A DNA stretch of 64,000 bases from Firmicutes bacterium UBA5010 (GCA_002396645.1 DGYI01000005.1:32002-96001), one strand, 5' to 3'. Positions 35,832 through 45,536 are shown, counted from the first letter of the stretch. Notes: generated by a model not told the origin, from the letters alone. Made by a program: numbers and translations.

Positions 35832-38273
35832 ATGAGCGGAAAACTAAGCGAGTACAAGCAGAAAAGGAATTTTGAAATAACCCTCGAACCGGAAGGAAAC
35901 ACAAGAGATTCTGAAGAAAATCTAAGATTTGTGATTCAACATCATATGGCCAGCAGAAATCATTACGATTTGCGTCTGGAGTGGGGAGGAGTTCTTTTAA
36001 GTTGGGCAATACCAAAGGGTCCTTCTTATGATACTCGTGATAAAAGGCTTGCTGTGAGAGTTGAGTCTCATCCTATGGAATACAGAAATTTTGAAGGTAC
36101 AATACCAAAGGGTGAATACGGCGGCGGTATCGTTATGATATGGGACGAAGGCTTCTGGGAGCCTAAGGGAAATGTTGAAGAAGGGCTTGCTAAAGGTGAG
36201 TTAAAGTTTGTTCTGAAAGGAATACGACTAAAAGGAAAGTGGGCATTAATTCGTTGGAAGGCTAAGTCTGACAATACAAAGGATAATTGGCTTTTACTGA
36301 AAGAAAAAGATGAGTATGTCAAAAGTGCTGATATTACATCGGAATTCACCACCAGTATCAGAAGCGGACGGAGCATGGCAGAAATCGAAAAAGGAGAAGA
36401 TGAAAAAATCATCAGAAATCCCTTTAATACGGCCGATATGCAGCTTGCTAAACTGGTTAACACTGTCCCTGAAGGCGAAGATTGGCTGTATGAACTCAAA
36501 TACGATGGCTTCAGAATCATGGCATTTATTGAAGGAAACCTTGTTCGGCTAATAACCAGAAACGGCAATGATTATATAAATAGATTTCATGAAATTGCTT
36601 TATCTCTTATTGATTGGGCTGACGGAAGAGCTATAATTTTGGATGGTGAAATAGTAGTCACAGACGCTTCAGGAAAGACTGATTTCCATGCTTTGCAGAA
36701 TCATATGAAAAACCCTGAGTCACAAAAACTTACCTACATAGTTTTTGATATTCTTGCTTTGGATGGAATAGATTTTCGAGGACACACTTTGATTGAAAGA
36801 AAAGAATCTCTTGAATCTCTGATGAAGGATGCTCCTAAAAATCTATACTATAGCCGCTATGTCAGAGGAAATGGAAAACAAGGTTTTGCTGCGGCATGTG
36901 AAGCAAACCTGGAAGGTATAATAGGGAAAAAAGCTGATTCTGTTTACAGCGGAACAAGAAACGGTGACTGGATTAAGCTTAAATGTGATAAAAGACAGGA
37001 ATTTGTTATCGGAGGATATTCACTTACAGATAAAAAAACCAGAGGAGTGAGTTCACTTCTTCTTGGTGTATACGAAGATAATGAATTAGTTTACACAGGG
37101 CGTGCGGGTACCGGAATGAGTGAGTCTGACATGAAAATGCTTGACTATAAATTTGAAAAATTAAAGAGAATAGAATCACCTTTTAAGATTGTACCAAAAC
37201 CCAGACCAAAAGAAACAGTAACATGGCTTGAACCGGAGCTGGTTGCTGAAATTAAATTTGCCGAATGGACAAAAGATAAGCTGCTGAGGCAGGCAAGCTT
37301 TAAGGGGATTAGAACAGATAAGGATCCTAAAGAGATAAAAAGAGAAAAGGCGGAAGATGAAGCACAACTTCAATCATCCGTAAAAGAAACGGAGAAAACA
37401 ATGGTAGCAAATACAGGCGGTATTATTATTGAAGGGGTAAAGATTACTAATCCTGATAAGGTGATTTTTGAAGACCCTAAAATCACAAAAGAAGATGTAG
37501 TTTTATATTACTCAAAGGTCTCACAGCTAATGCTGCCGTTTGTAAGGCATAGAGTCATTAGTATTGTTCGCTGTCCCAAAGGAGTATCACAGACATGTTT
37601 TTATAAAAAACACCCTGATTCAGGCAGAAAAGGAATTACATCAATACCCGTTATTATTGGAAGCGGGGAGACAGAAGAGTATTTCTATATTGAGGATACA
37701 TCCGGGCTCATATATGAAGCTCAGATGGGAACGCTGGAATTTCACATTTGGGGAAGCTCTACAGACCAACTTGAAAAACCGGATATGATGGTGTTTGATT
37801 TGGACCCTGATGAAGGGATGGACATAAGCAGAATACGTCAAGGGGTACGGGATATAAGAAGTATTCTTTCTGAGCTTTCTTTGAATTCATATCTCAAAAC
37901 CAGCGGAGGCAAGGGATATCATGTTGTTGTACCTTTAAATCCGGTCGTGACATGGGATGTATTTTATGATTTCGCAAAACGAGTTGCAGAAGTTATGGAA
38001 AAGAAATGGCCCGACCTATATACAAGTAATTCCAGAAAAACTAAGCGCACGGGAAAAATATTTATAGACTGGATCAGAAATGGCAGAGGGGCTACAAGCG
38101 TTGCTCCTTATTCTCTGAGAGCAAGAAAAGGCGCTAAAGTATCCATGCCTATCGCATGGGATGAACTTGATACGGTTGCTCCCGATGGCATTAATATGGC
38201 CGATGCAGTTTTGAGAATTACAGGAAATGATCCTTGGAAAGATTTTTTCAATAATAACCAGATGCTTAAATAA
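35832..38273 (+). CDS. ligD: LigD, three-domain NHEJ ligase (PE-LIG-POL)
   Basis: The 813-residue protein has the order phosphoesterase, ligase, polymerase. The phosphoesterase shows HHMASRNHYDLRLEW, the ligase has its adenylated Lys223 in ELKYDGFR, and the polymerase part starts near residue 540 and contains DLDPDEG (656-662). All three domains look intact, so ends can be trimmed, filled and sealed. This order is the Pseudomonas type rather than the mycobacterial POL-PE-LIG. I chose ATG at 35832; a GTG at 35823 overlapping the ku stop is possible. No strong binding site is visible, which suggests coupling with ku. Confidence 0.95.
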   Translation: MSGKLSEYKQKRNFEITLEPEGNTRDSEENLRFVIQHHMASRNHYDLRLEWGGVLLSWAIPKGPSYDTRDKRLAVRVESHPMEYRNFEGTIPKGEYGGGIVMIWDEGFWEPKGNVEEGLAKGELKFVLKGIRLKGKWALIRWKAKSDNTKDNWLLLKEKDEYVKSADITSEFTTSIRSGRSMAEIEKGEDEKIIRNPFNTADMQLAKLVNTVPEGEDWLYELKYDGFRIMAFIEGNLVRLITRNGNDYINRFHEIALSLIDWADGRAIILDGEIVVTDASGKTDFHALQNHMKNPESQKLTYIVFDILALDGIDFRGHTLIERKESLESLMKDAPKNLYYSRYVRGNGKQGFAAACEANLEGIIGKKADSVYSGTRNGDWIKLKCDKRQEFVIGGYSLTDKKTRGVSSLLLGVYEDNELVYTGRAGTGMSESDMKMLDYKFEKLKRIESPFKIVPKPRPKETVTWLEPELVAEIKFAEWTKDKLLRQASFKGIRTDKDPKEIKREKAEDEAQLQSSVKETEKTMVANTGGIIIEGVKITNPDKVIFEDPKITKEDVVLYYSKVSQLMLPFVRHRVISIVRCPKGVSQTCFYKKHPDSGRKGITSIPVIIGSGETEEYFYIEDTSGLIYEAQMGTLEFHIWGSSTDQLEKPDMMVFDLDPDEGMDISRIRQGVRDIRSILSELSLNSYLKTSGGKGYHVVVPLNPVVTWDVFYDFAKRVAEVMEKKWPDLYTSNSRKTKRTGKIFIDWIRNGRGATSVAPYSLRARKGAKVSMPIAWDELDTVAPDGINMADAVLRITGNDPWKDFFNNNQMLK

Positions 38274-38291
38274 CAAGTAAATTTGATAAAA

Positions 38292-38320
38292 GAAAGCACT
38301 TCCTGAGAAGTGTTTTTTGT
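38292..38320 (+). terminator. Intrinsic terminator after ligD
   Basis: AAGCACTTC and GAAGTGTTT form a 9-bp stem (one wobble) with loop CTGA, followed by a T-run. It ends the ku-ligD operon. Confidence 0.8.
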
Positions 38321-38428
38321 TGTTGAAATATATACTCACGTATGCTAAAGTGAATTTAAGAGATTAATTAAACTTAAAATTTAATTTTAAAAGATGCGTA
38401 ATAATAAGGCAATACAGGAGGAATTAAA

Positions 38429-39553
38429 ATGATAGAACATAAAATAAATTTAATTGATTTTATACAGAAAGGACAGGTATCCTGTGAATTCAGGGATAAT
38501 ATTCTTTGTATGTCAACAAACCGTGCCATACCGACACAACGCTTTGATGCAGAACATCTATCAATAAATTCTTATATCTATTTACCTGAAAAATATAGAT
38601 TACCTCTTCGTATTGATATAATAGTAAAAATTGATGCTCCCGGACTATATATTCTTTTAGGAAAAGGGCATATAAACTTTGGCACCTTATGGTCAGATAA
38701 CCGTCGAATTGATGATATTGCAGCACCTGCCGGAAAGATTAGGTTTTATCATAATCACATAAATATGAACGAATTTACTCATATATCTGTATTGTATGAT
38801 TTTAAGGAAATGCAGATTATCATAGATGGAGAAGAGAGATATTACTCACGAAAAGAAAGATATATGAAAGCTCTTGCTTTTGATGAAATGAATAAAGAAG
38901 GATTTGAGTTTAAAATAGCCTGCGACAAACTGGTAAATTTATCTATAAAATCGGTTTGTATAACTGAATATGAAAAAACTTGCCAAATTTCTCGTTCAGA
39001 AGAAGAACTTCCAATTGCAATTACGAGAAATAATGCAATAAAACCAGGTGAAAAGCCGACATTTGAAAAGTCTATATCTTCTTTATCCGAACAATTTAGC
39101 AGTGAAATAATGAAAATGGACGAATATTTGAGATCTTTAAAAACTTTGAAGATGAAAAGAATAGTAGATAAGAAGGGCAATAAAATAACTTATGTGTGTT
39201 CAGAACATGGGTTTTCATATGCGATTTATCTAAGCAATGATATATTCGATCACTCTTTGCAATGGTATCTTATAACAAATGGCAAGCCGGATACATGGCA
39301 CAGAAAATCTGATATGATGGAAGAAGTGCTTGACAGATTGCTTAAGACATCGCCTGAGTTTGCAAATCGCATGTTTTTCAGTCTTGATGATTGTGTAGGA
39401 TGCTACAGCCACTGTTTGGCAAAAACCCCTTACAGGCTGGAAGATAAGCAAAAATCTGTATGCCACGGCAAATTAAAATTTAGAATGAGTGTTTCCGGTT
39501 TTGATGATGTACGTATTTTTATTGAAGAAATAAATCGTATCGTGCATGAGTAG
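38429..39553 (+). CDS. Hypothetical 374-aa protein with C-terminal Cys motif
   Basis: I do not recognise a family. The first 180 residues look like a beta-rich, perhaps concanavalin-like, domain (RIDIIVKIDAPGLYILLG, GKIRFYHNHINMNEFTHIS). Near the end there is DDCVGCYSHCLAKTPY with three close Cys, plus another Cys soon after, that could bind a metal. A Lys-rich central segment, SLKTLKMKRIVDKKGNK, links the two parts. There is no signal peptide. ATG at 38429 follows CAGGAGG. It sits between the NHEJ genes and the 3-methyladenine glycosylase gene but has its own upstream terminator, so a repair role is only suggested by place. Confidence 0.6.
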   Translation: MIEHKINLIDFIQKGQVSCEFRDNILCMSTNRAIPTQRFDAEHLSINSYIYLPEKYRLPLRIDIIVKIDAPGLYILLGKGHINFGTLWSDNRRIDDIAAPAGKIRFYHNHINMNEFTHISVLYDFKEMQIIIDGEERYYSRKERYMKALAFDEMNKEGFEFKIACDKLVNLSIKSVCITEYEKTCQISRSEEELPIAITRNNAIKPGEKPTFEKSISSLSEQFSSEIMKMDEYLRSLKTLKMKRIVDKKGNKITYVCSEHGFSYAIYLSNDIFDHSLQWYLITNGKPDTWHRKSDMMEEVLDRLLKTSPEFANRMFFSLDDCVGCYSHCLAKTPYRLEDKQKSVCHGKLKFRMSVSGFDDVRIFIEEINRIVHE

Positions 39554-39642
39554 TAGCGATACTTTATAAACATACTATAGTCACAAATCTTTAAAGTGAG
39601 TTGCTTTACAGATTACTGTAAAAGAGAGGAATATGAGTTAAA

Positions 39643-40254
39643 ATGAAAACATTAGCCAGAGAATTTTATAACAGAGATTCATTAATAGTCGCAAAAGAAC
39701 TTTTGGGAAAGGTACTTGTACATGAAATAGATGGACAAAAAATTTCTGCAAAGATTGTTGAAACGGAAGCATATATGGGTATTGAAGATAAAGCTGCACA
39801 TTCATATGGCGGAAGAAGAACACCAAGAGTTGAGATTATGTACGGAGCTGCGGGATTTTCATATGTGTTTATTATTTACGGTATGTATTATTGCTTTAAT
39901 ATAGTTACAAGAGAAGAAGGAGTTCCGCAGGCTGTTTTGATAAGAGCACTTGAGCCTATAGAAGGGCTTGATTTAATGTCTCAAAACAGATTTAAAAAGC
40001 CATATAACAGCTTGAATAAAAGTCAGATAAGTGGATTAACAAACGGTCCGGGTAAATTATGCAAAGCATTTCTGATTGATAAAAGTTTAAACGGAGAAGA
40101 TTTGTGCGGCAGTAAATTATATATTGAAGAAGGACAGAAGGAAAACTTTGATGTAATATCATCAAAACGTGTAGGAATTGATTATGCAGAGGAAGCCAAG
40201 GATTATCCTTGGAGATTTTACATAAAAGATAATAAATATGTATCTGTAAAATAA
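39643..40254 (+). CDS. DNA-3-methyladenine glycosylase, AAG/MPG family
   Basis: The 203-residue protein has the AAG signatures LAREFYNRDSLIVAKELLGK, VETEAYMGIEDKAAHSYGG with the catalytic Glu, and AGFSYVFIIYGMYYCFN, and is of usual length. It excises 3-methyladenine, hypoxanthine and related lesions by base flipping. The ATG at 39643 has GAGAGG upstream. With Ku, LigD and the AlkD-like gene at 22142 the window holds several DNA repair functions. It is followed by two small genes in the same direction. Confidence 0.92.
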   Translation: MKTLAREFYNRDSLIVAKELLGKVLVHEIDGQKISAKIVETEAYMGIEDKAAHSYGGRRTPRVEIMYGAAGFSYVFIIYGMYYCFNIVTREEGVPQAVLIRALEPIEGLDLMSQNRFKKPYNSLNKSQISGLTNGPGKLCKAFLIDKSLNGEDLCGSKLYIEEGQKENFDVISSKRVGIDYAEEAKDYPWRFYIKDNKYVSVK

Positions 40255-40278
40255 CTTTAAACTTGCGAGGTGAATTTT

Positions 40279-40719
40279 ATGTATGAACGAATGTTGGATA
40301 AGGATAATACTCCTTCAATAGAATTGATTTATGAAATAATCGGAACAGACGCAGCAGCTAAATTAAATCAATTTGAAATCCTGTTAACAGAGTTGTATGA
40401 TTTAAGCAAAGAATTAAAATTTCCATTTGGAAAAAATTACGGGTGGGGATATAAATATAATCATAAAAGCAAGCATCTGTGCTATTTGTTTTTCGAACAA
40501 GGAGGATTTACAATATTCACCCAGATTGGAGACAAACAGGTTTCTGAAATGGAAAGCAAGCTTGATTCTCTATCAGATAAATCAAAAGAAATATGGTCTG
40601 TACGCTATCCTTGCGGTGAACGCGGAGGCTGGATTAATTATCGAATACTCAAAGAAGAGGATATAAAAGAAATATTGGAATTTATTAAAGTAAAAGTTAA
40701 ACCTGTACAAGGGAGATGA
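40279..40719 (+). CDS. DUF3788 family protein
   Basis: A 146-residue soluble protein. KFPFGKNYGWGYKYNHKSK and CYLFFEQGGFTIFTQIG are the conserved segments of DUF3788, a YdhG/DUF1801-like family of unknown function. I chose ATG at 40279, six nt after GAGGTG; an in-frame GTG at 40270 lies within the binding site. It is 24 bp after the glycosylase gene and 7 bp before the next gene, so the three are probably co-transcribed. Confidence 0.8.
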   Translation: MYERMLDKDNTPSIELIYEIIGTDAAAKLNQFEILLTELYDLSKELKFPFGKNYGWGYKYNHKSKHLCYLFFEQGGFTIFTQIGDKQVSEMESKLDSLSDKSKEIWSVRYPCGERGGWINYRILKEEDIKEILEFIKVKVKPVQGR

Positions 40720-40726
40720 AATAATA

Positions 40727-40999
40727 ATGTACGTATATTTAATGGAAAATATAAAAGCTCTTAATGAGCAAATAATAAAGGATCATGTTGAACATTTAAG
40801 AGAATTAAAAAAGCAAGGGAAACTTGTGCTATGCGGACCTTTTACAGATTATCCGGGAGGAATGGTTGTTTTTTTAGCTGATAATTTGCTTGAAGCTACA
40901 AATATTGCAAAATCTGATCCTTTTATCGCTTCAGGATATAAATCTTTTGAGATTAGAACATTGGAATTAGCTGATGAAGATAATAACTATCTGATATAG
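40727..40999 (+). CDS. YciI-like protein
   Basis: A 90-residue protein of the YciI-like, ferredoxin-fold family: HVEHLRELKKQGKLVLCGPF and DPFIASGYKSFEIRTLE. The conserved His in DHVEHL is present. Members are thought to be small dehydratase-like enzymes, but few are characterised. ATG at 40727 follows GGGAGATGAAATAATA. It ends the small operon begun at 39643. Confidence 0.85.
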   Translation: MYVYLMENIKALNEQIIKDHVEHLRELKKQGKLVLCGPFTDYPGGMVVFLADNLLEATNIAKSDPFIASGYKSFEIRTLELADEDNNYLI

Positions 41000-41123
41000 A
41001 AGTAGAAAATATTTCAAGAATCTGAGTATATCAAGCTTATATAAATAAAAAATTAAAATTATGTCTGAAAATGCGCCGGATGATATTTTTTTTAAAAAAG
41101 GTTATCATAAATATTGTCTTGTC

Positions 41124-41167
41124 TAATAATATTGTTTTCATTTACAATATTATTAACAATATTATTA
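41124..41167. repeat. AT-rich inverted and direct repeat before the GH3 gene
   Basis: TAATAATATTGT (41124-41135) and ACAATATTATTA (41144-41155) are exact 12-bp inverted repeats. The second arm is repeated directly at 41156-41167. It lies 56 bp upstream of the next start and may be an operator. Confidence 0.5.
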
Positions 41168-41222
41168 AAATAATCGAAAATTAACTTGTCTTAATATTAA
41201 TAAAAATATAAAGAGGTGCAGA

Positions 41223-42440
41223 ATGAAAAAAATATATTTAATATCTATTTTGTCTTTAATTTTATTTATTATTTCATCATGCAGTGTCAATGCGAATGAA
41301 CCTCAGGATAATGACAGCGGCATGATTCCTGAAGATAATCCTGTGCAGCCGCCGGACAATGAAATCATATCAAAGGCGGAAGAATTATTAAAAAGCATGA
41401 CTTTAAAAGAAAAAATCGGGCAGATGCTGTTAGTACAGCCTGAATCTCTTCAAAATTCTTCATCAGAGCAAGCAGATGAATATAAATATAATATTGTGGA
41501 ATTTAGCTCACAAATCGATGAAGTTATAAAAAATTACCCTGTCGGCGGAATTGTTTTCTTTGCGGGAAATATCAAGTCGCCTTCTCAATTGATTGATTTT
41601 ATTGATAAGCTTCAGCAAAGCAGCAAAATACCACTGTTCATAGCAACAGATGAAGAAGGCGGAAAAGTATCAAGGATTGCAAATTCACCGGAATTTGACG
41701 TTCAAAAATTTGAAAGTATGCAGGCTGTAGGCAATACCAAAGATACTGAAAAAGCATTTGAAGTCGGCTCTGTCATAGGTGCTTATATGAAACAGTATAA
41801 TTTTAATTTGAATTTTGCGCCGATTGCGGATGTCTATACCAATCCGAATAATACTGTAATAGGGGACAGAGCTTTTGGAGATGATCCTAACTTGGTTGCT
41901 GAAATGCTTGTCGCCGAAATCGAAGGCTTGCATAAATCAGGAATAATGAGCTGTATAAAGCATTTTCCGGGTCACGGAGATACTAAAGGCGATACTCATA
42001 ATGGCTTTGTTTCAATCGAAAAGAACTGGGAAGAACTTGAAAAGTGTGAATTAATACCGTTTAAAGCAGGTATTGATGCACAGACAGATATGGTTATGAT
42101 ATCCCATATTACAGCACCAAATATTACTGATGATGGCTTGCCTTCTACACTTTCTTATGAAATGATAGAAGATAAATTGCGTAAAGAGCTTGACTATAAA
42201 GGAGTTATTATTACAGATTCCATGTCTATGGGTGCTATTACAGAACGATATTCTTCGGGTGAAGCTGCAGTTTTATCAATTTCAGCAGGAGCCGATATTG
42301 TGCTTATGCCTGAAAATTTCATAGAGGCATTTGACAGTATATATGAAGCGGTTAATAATGCTGTATTAAGTGAAGAGAGAATTAATGAGAGTGTTTTGCG
42401 TATTTTATCCTTAAAGGAGAAGTATGGACTTATTGAGTAG
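41223..42440 (+). CDS. Lipoprotein beta-N-acetylhexosaminidase, GH3 (NagZ-like)
   Basis: A 405-residue glycoside hydrolase family 3 protein. The signal ends in a lipobox with Cys20. KHFPGHGDTKGDTHNGF holds the His/Asp pair typical of NagZ-type N-acetylglucosaminidases, and ITDSMSMGAI carries the nucleophile Asp. It releases N-acetylglucosamine from peptidoglycan fragments at the cell surface, a role known for Firmicute NagZ proteins. ATG at 41223 follows AGAGGTG. An AT-rich palindrome upstream may regulate it. Confidence 0.9.
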   Translation: MKKIYLISILSLILFIISSCSVNANEPQDNDSGMIPEDNPVQPPDNEIISKAEELLKSMTLKEKIGQMLLVQPESLQNSSSEQADEYKYNIVEFSSQIDEVIKNYPVGGIVFFAGNIKSPSQLIDFIDKLQQSSKIPLFIATDEEGGKVSRIANSPEFDVQKFESMQAVGNTKDTEKAFEVGSVIGAYMKQYNFNLNFAPIADVYTNPNNTVIGDRAFGDDPNLVAEMLVAEIEGLHKSGIMSCIKHFPGHGDTKGDTHNGFVSIEKNWEELEKCELIPFKAGIDAQTDMVMISHITAPNITDDGLPSTLSYEMIEDKLRKELDYKGVIITDSMSMGAITERYSSGEAAVLSISAGADIVLMPENFIEAFDSIYEAVNNAVLSEERINESVLRILSLKEKYGLIE

Positions 42441-42540
42441 TTAATGTTCAAATGTTTCGGCTTGCTGAAACTATGTTAATATGAATTATGTACAAATCAG
42501 TAGCTTTCTGATACAATGAAGGCAAGGATTTCTATTTATA

Positions 42541-42557
42541 ATGCCACGAAGTGGCAT
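42541..42557 (+). promoter_or_regulatory. Short hairpin directly before a ribosome binding site
   Basis: ATGCCAC and GTGGCAT form a perfect 7-bp stem with a GAA loop, ending 3 nt before the GGGAGG of the next gene. It may affect translation or be a member of the local family of short palindromes with GAA loops. Confidence 0.45.
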
Positions 42558-42571
42558 AACGGGAGGTTATT

Positions 42572-43333
42572 ATGGATAATAACAACAGTATAGCAGATAA
42601 AATAAACGGTGCCAGGCTACTTATTAAAAGTAATTTTGCGGAACTGGAAGTTGAATCAGACCAGCAAAAACAGCTTCCTCAGCCTCCGCTAGTAAAGGAG
42701 GCAGCGGGTGGAAGCATTATAAAACTAAGCAAAGATTTTTCAGATATTATAAAAGAGTCAGATTATTTATCTTTAGTTAATGAGAGAAAGAGCCATCGAG
42801 TATATAAGAATGAAGGAATCTCATTGGAACAGCTTTCCTTTTTGCTTTGGACAACTCAAGGAATCAAAGAAATTAAAGGGGATAATTATGCAACTATCAG
42901 GACAGTGCCCTCAGCCGGTGCAAGACATCCCTTTGAAACGTATATAGCAGTATTAAATTCTACAGATTTAGAAAAGGGTATATATCATTATCTTCCTTTG
43001 GGCCACTCTTTGGAATTTATTAAATCTGTGGATAAGCTTGAAGATGAAGTCTCCACCAGCCTTAACGGTCAAAAATTTGCAGGAAAATCATCAGCTGTTT
43101 TTTATTACAGTGCTGTTCCGTACAGAAGCGAATGGCGATATCCCGAAGAGGCTCATAAGCTAATTCTGCTTGATGCCGGACATGTAGTTCAAAATCTTTA
43201 TTTAAGCTGCCAAGCCATAGGTTTTGGAACCTGTGCAATTGCAGCATATGATCAGAAATTAGCGGATAAATTGCTAAACCTTGACGGAAAAGAAGAATTT
43301 TTGGTATATGCAGCTCCGGTAGGCGCTGTATGA
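42572..43333 (+). CDS. SagB/ThcOx-type oxidoreductase
   Basis: A 253-residue nitroreductase-fold protein of the SagB group: NERKSHRVYKNEGISLEQL, LLWTTQGIK and TVPSAGARHPFETYIAVLN are the family segments. SagB enzymes oxidise azoline rings in peptide natural products, but many stand-alone copies have unknown roles. No cyclodehydratase or precursor peptide is nearby, so this is likely a general oxidoreductase. Its end overlaps the next start, so it is co-transcribed with an acetyltransferase. Confidence 0.87.
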   Translation: MDNNNSIADKINGARLLIKSNFAELEVESDQQKQLPQPPLVKEAAGGSIIKLSKDFSDIIKESDYLSLVNERKSHRVYKNEGISLEQLSFLLWTTQGIKEIKGDNYATIRTVPSAGARHPFETYIAVLNSTDLEKGIYHYLPLGHSLEFIKSVDKLEDEVSTSLNGQKFAGKSSAVFYYSAVPYRSEWRYPEEAHKLILLDAGHVVQNLYLSCQAIGFGTCAIAAYDQKLADKLLNLDGKEEFLVYAAPVGAV

Positions 43334-43779
43334 TAAAATTATTACGTGATAATCCTGAATTTTTAGAGAAAGCTGCATTATGGTTTAATCAAAAATGGAA
43401 TATTCCGATTGAAGTATATCGAGGCAGTATTCAAGAGTGTATATCAAATAACAGCAAAATACCTCAATGGTATATTATTTTAAATGATAATCAAGAAATT
43501 GTTGCAGGTGCTGGAGTTATAGATAATGATTTCCATGACCGCAAGGATTTAACTCCAAATTTGTGTGCCCTTTTTGTTGAGGAAACCTATAGAAATAAGG
43601 GTATAGCAGAATATATGCTGAATTATATACGAAGTGATTTGAAGCAATTGGGATTTGAAAAGGCTTATTTATTGACAGACCACACAAGTTTTTACGAAAG
43701 ATACGGCTGGGAGTTTCTGACTATGGTAAATGACAGTAATGGTGTCCCTTCACGCATGTATGTAGCTTCAACATTTTAG
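43330..43779 (+). CDS. GNAT acetyltransferase
   Basis: A 149-residue acetyltransferase. ALFVEETYRNKGIAEYMLNY is the acetyl-CoA binding segment, and FYERYGWEFL is the last motif. It overlaps the SagB-like gene by 4 bp and is translated with it. It is followed by two tandem terminator-like hairpins. The substrate is unknown. Confidence 0.88.
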   Translation: MIKLLRDNPEFLEKAALWFNQKWNIPIEVYRGSIQECISNNSKIPQWYIILNDNQEIVAGAGVIDNDFHDRKDLTPNLCALFVEETYRNKGIAEYMLNYIRSDLKQLGFEKAYLLTDHTSFYERYGWEFLTMVNDSNGVPSRMYVASTF

Positions 43780-43804
43780 TGAAATAATAATAAATAAGGA
43801 TAAA

Positions 43805-43835
43805 AATCCTCTGAATCAAATCAGAGGATTTATTT
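43805..43835. terminator. Bidirectional terminator between converging genes
   Basis: AATCCTCTGA (43805-43814) and TCAGAGGATT (43821-43830) form a perfect 10-bp stem, flanked by T-rich DNA to the right and A-rich DNA to the left. It ends the acetyltransferase transcript and may also act on the opposite strand. Confidence 0.8.
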
Positions 43836-43842
43836 ATCACAT

Positions 43843-43876
43843 ATTCTTCCATAGAGTGAACGCAGTTCACTTTTTT
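43843..43876. repeat. CTTCCATAGAGTGAA terminator module, copy B
   Basis: ATTCTTCCATAG is followed by AGTGAAC-GCA-GTTCACT and six T. The same block with the same stem occurs at 32727-32756, and a variant occurs at 50231-50260. Here it lies between converging genes, after an ordinary terminator. Confidence 0.7.
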
Positions 43877-43895
43877 ATAAGCCAAAATTGTTTTT

Positions 43896-45536
43896 TCAGC
43901 TGACCTTTGGATTTTTTCTTTCTGTGAATTTTTTGATAACCATAAGTACAAGAACCATTAAAACTATCATTATTGCAAGAACTGTAACTGCATTTTGAAT
44001 AAATCCTGCAAGAAGAAATCCTATTGCTGATAGCCCCGCAACAAACATTGCATAAGGTAACTGAGTCAATACGTGCTGCATAAAGTCAACTTGTGCTGCA
44101 GTTGATGACATGATTGCTGTTTCCGAAATAGGTGAGCAGTGGTCTCCTGTAACAGATCCTGCCAATGCGCCTGATATACAGATAAGCGATAAAGTATTAA
44201 TTTCACCGAATATAGCTATAACCATAGGAATAAGAATTCCGAATGTTCCCCATGCTGTTCCTGTAGCGAAGGAAATTACTGTTCCTATGATATAAAGGAT
44301 GAATGGTAAAAAGTTCATATTGAATGATGTATTTTCCACAAAATCCTTTACAAATGCAGTTGCTCCTAAGTTAGAACGGCATACAGTGCTTAATGCCCAA
44401 GAGAAAACCAGAATAAGCATTGCAGGTACCATTAAATGTACACCGTTAGTGATACATTCTGTAAACTCTTTTGGAGTTATAACTTTACGAATTAAGTATA
44501 ATGCGATTGTAAATATTAAAGCAAAGAAACCACCTATAGGAAGACCCAAGAATGCGTCACAATTGCTGAATGCCTCAACAACACTAGCTCCGGCAAAGAA
44601 ACCACCTGTATAAAGAAGACCTACAACACAGCCTATAACCAATACTATAACAGGTAAAATCATATCAATAACTTTTCCGTGAGGATTGTCAACCGGTTTT
44701 GCAACATCAGCATATAAATCTCCTGTACCTCCGTATATATCTCCCTCTTCGATAGCCATACGTTCATATTTTCTCATAGGACCAAAATCGAATTTCAGAA
44801 TCGCAAGAGTAAATAACATACAAATTGTAAGAAGTGCGTAATAGTTAAAAGGAATCGCTCTAACGAAAACCATAAAACCATCTATACCTGTTTCTGCCGG
44901 AATATATGATGAAACAGCAGCGGCCCAGCTTGAAATAGGTGCTATTATACAAATAGGTGCTGCGGTACAGTCAATATTGTACGCAAGTCTTGCACGCGAT
45001 ATTTTGTGCTTATCAGTTACAGGTCTCATTATGTTTCCTGTTGTTAAACAGTTGAAATAATCGTCTATAAAAAATAAAAGTCCTAACCCTGTTGTTGCAA
45101 GAAGTGCTCCTCTTCTTGTTTTTATTCTTTTTGATGTCCAGTCTGCAAAAACTGAAGTACATCCTGACAGTTGCATCATAGCTACAATAATACCAAGTTC
45201 GACAAGAAAAACGATAAGTCCGCCGTTTACACCAAGTTCATCACTTATAATGACAACCATTGATTCAATAGCAAACATTATATCATAGTTAGCATATAGT
45301 ATTGCTCCAACCAAAACTCCGGCAAAAAGTGAAGAATAAACCTCTTTAGTAAAAAATGCAAGTAAAATAGCTATTATCGGCGGAAGTAAGGCCCATGCCG
45401 TTGCGTAAATATTACTTTGATACTCTGTTTCCTCCAGTGAGGCAGAAGCTGTGTAAGGAGCAATTAATGCTGCTATGATTAAAATGATTCCGATGAATAC
45501 GAGTTTTTTATTACTTATTAAATGAAATATTTTCAT
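43896..45536 (-). CDS. Na+/H+ antiporter, NhaC family
   Basis: A 546-residue membrane protein with a dozen hydrophobic segments. LLFFIDDYFNCLTTGNIMRP and GDHCSPISETAIMSS are typical NhaC-family motifs, and ATGTAWGTFGILIPM precedes the second. It exchanges external protons or substrates for sodium. The N-terminus has one extra hydrophobic segment that may be a signal anchor. The start is ATG at 45536, with AAGGAG upstream on the minus strand. It has no operon partner. Confidence 0.92.
   Translation of the reverse strand: MKIFHLISNKKLVFIGIILIIAALIAPYTASASLEETEYQSNIYATAWALLPPIIAILLAFFTKEVYSSLFAGVLVGAILYANYDIMFAIESMVVIISDELGVNGGLIVFLVELGIIVAMMQLSGCTSVFADWTSKRIKTRRGALLATTGLGLLFFIDDYFNCLTTGNIMRPVTDKHKISRARLAYNIDCTAAPICIIAPISSWAAAVSSYIPAETGIDGFMVFVRAIPFNYYALLTICMLFTLAILKFDFGPMRKYERMAIEEGDIYGGTGDLYADVAKPVDNPHGKVIDMILPVIVLVIGCVVGLLYTGGFFAGASVVEAFSNCDAFLGLPIGGFFALIFTIALYLIRKVITPKEFTECITNGVHLMVPAMLILVFSWALSTVCRSNLGATAFVKDFVENTSFNMNFLPFILYIIGTVISFATGTAWGTFGILIPMVIAIFGEINTLSLICISGALAGSVTGDHCSPISETAIMSSTAAQVDFMQHVLTQLPYAMFVAGLSAIGFLLAGFIQNAVTVLAIMIVLMVLVLMVIKKFTERKNPKVS

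Noticed and set aside
36068..36568. A 166-codon minus-strand frame
   Set aside because: It is antisense to the phosphoesterase-ligase part of ligD and Ser/Pro-rich, as expected for a shadow frame.
42572..43333. SagB-like gene as part of a thiazole/oxazole peptide cluster
   Set aside because: No cyclodehydratase, docking protein or precursor peptide is nearby; the neighbour is an acetyltransferase.
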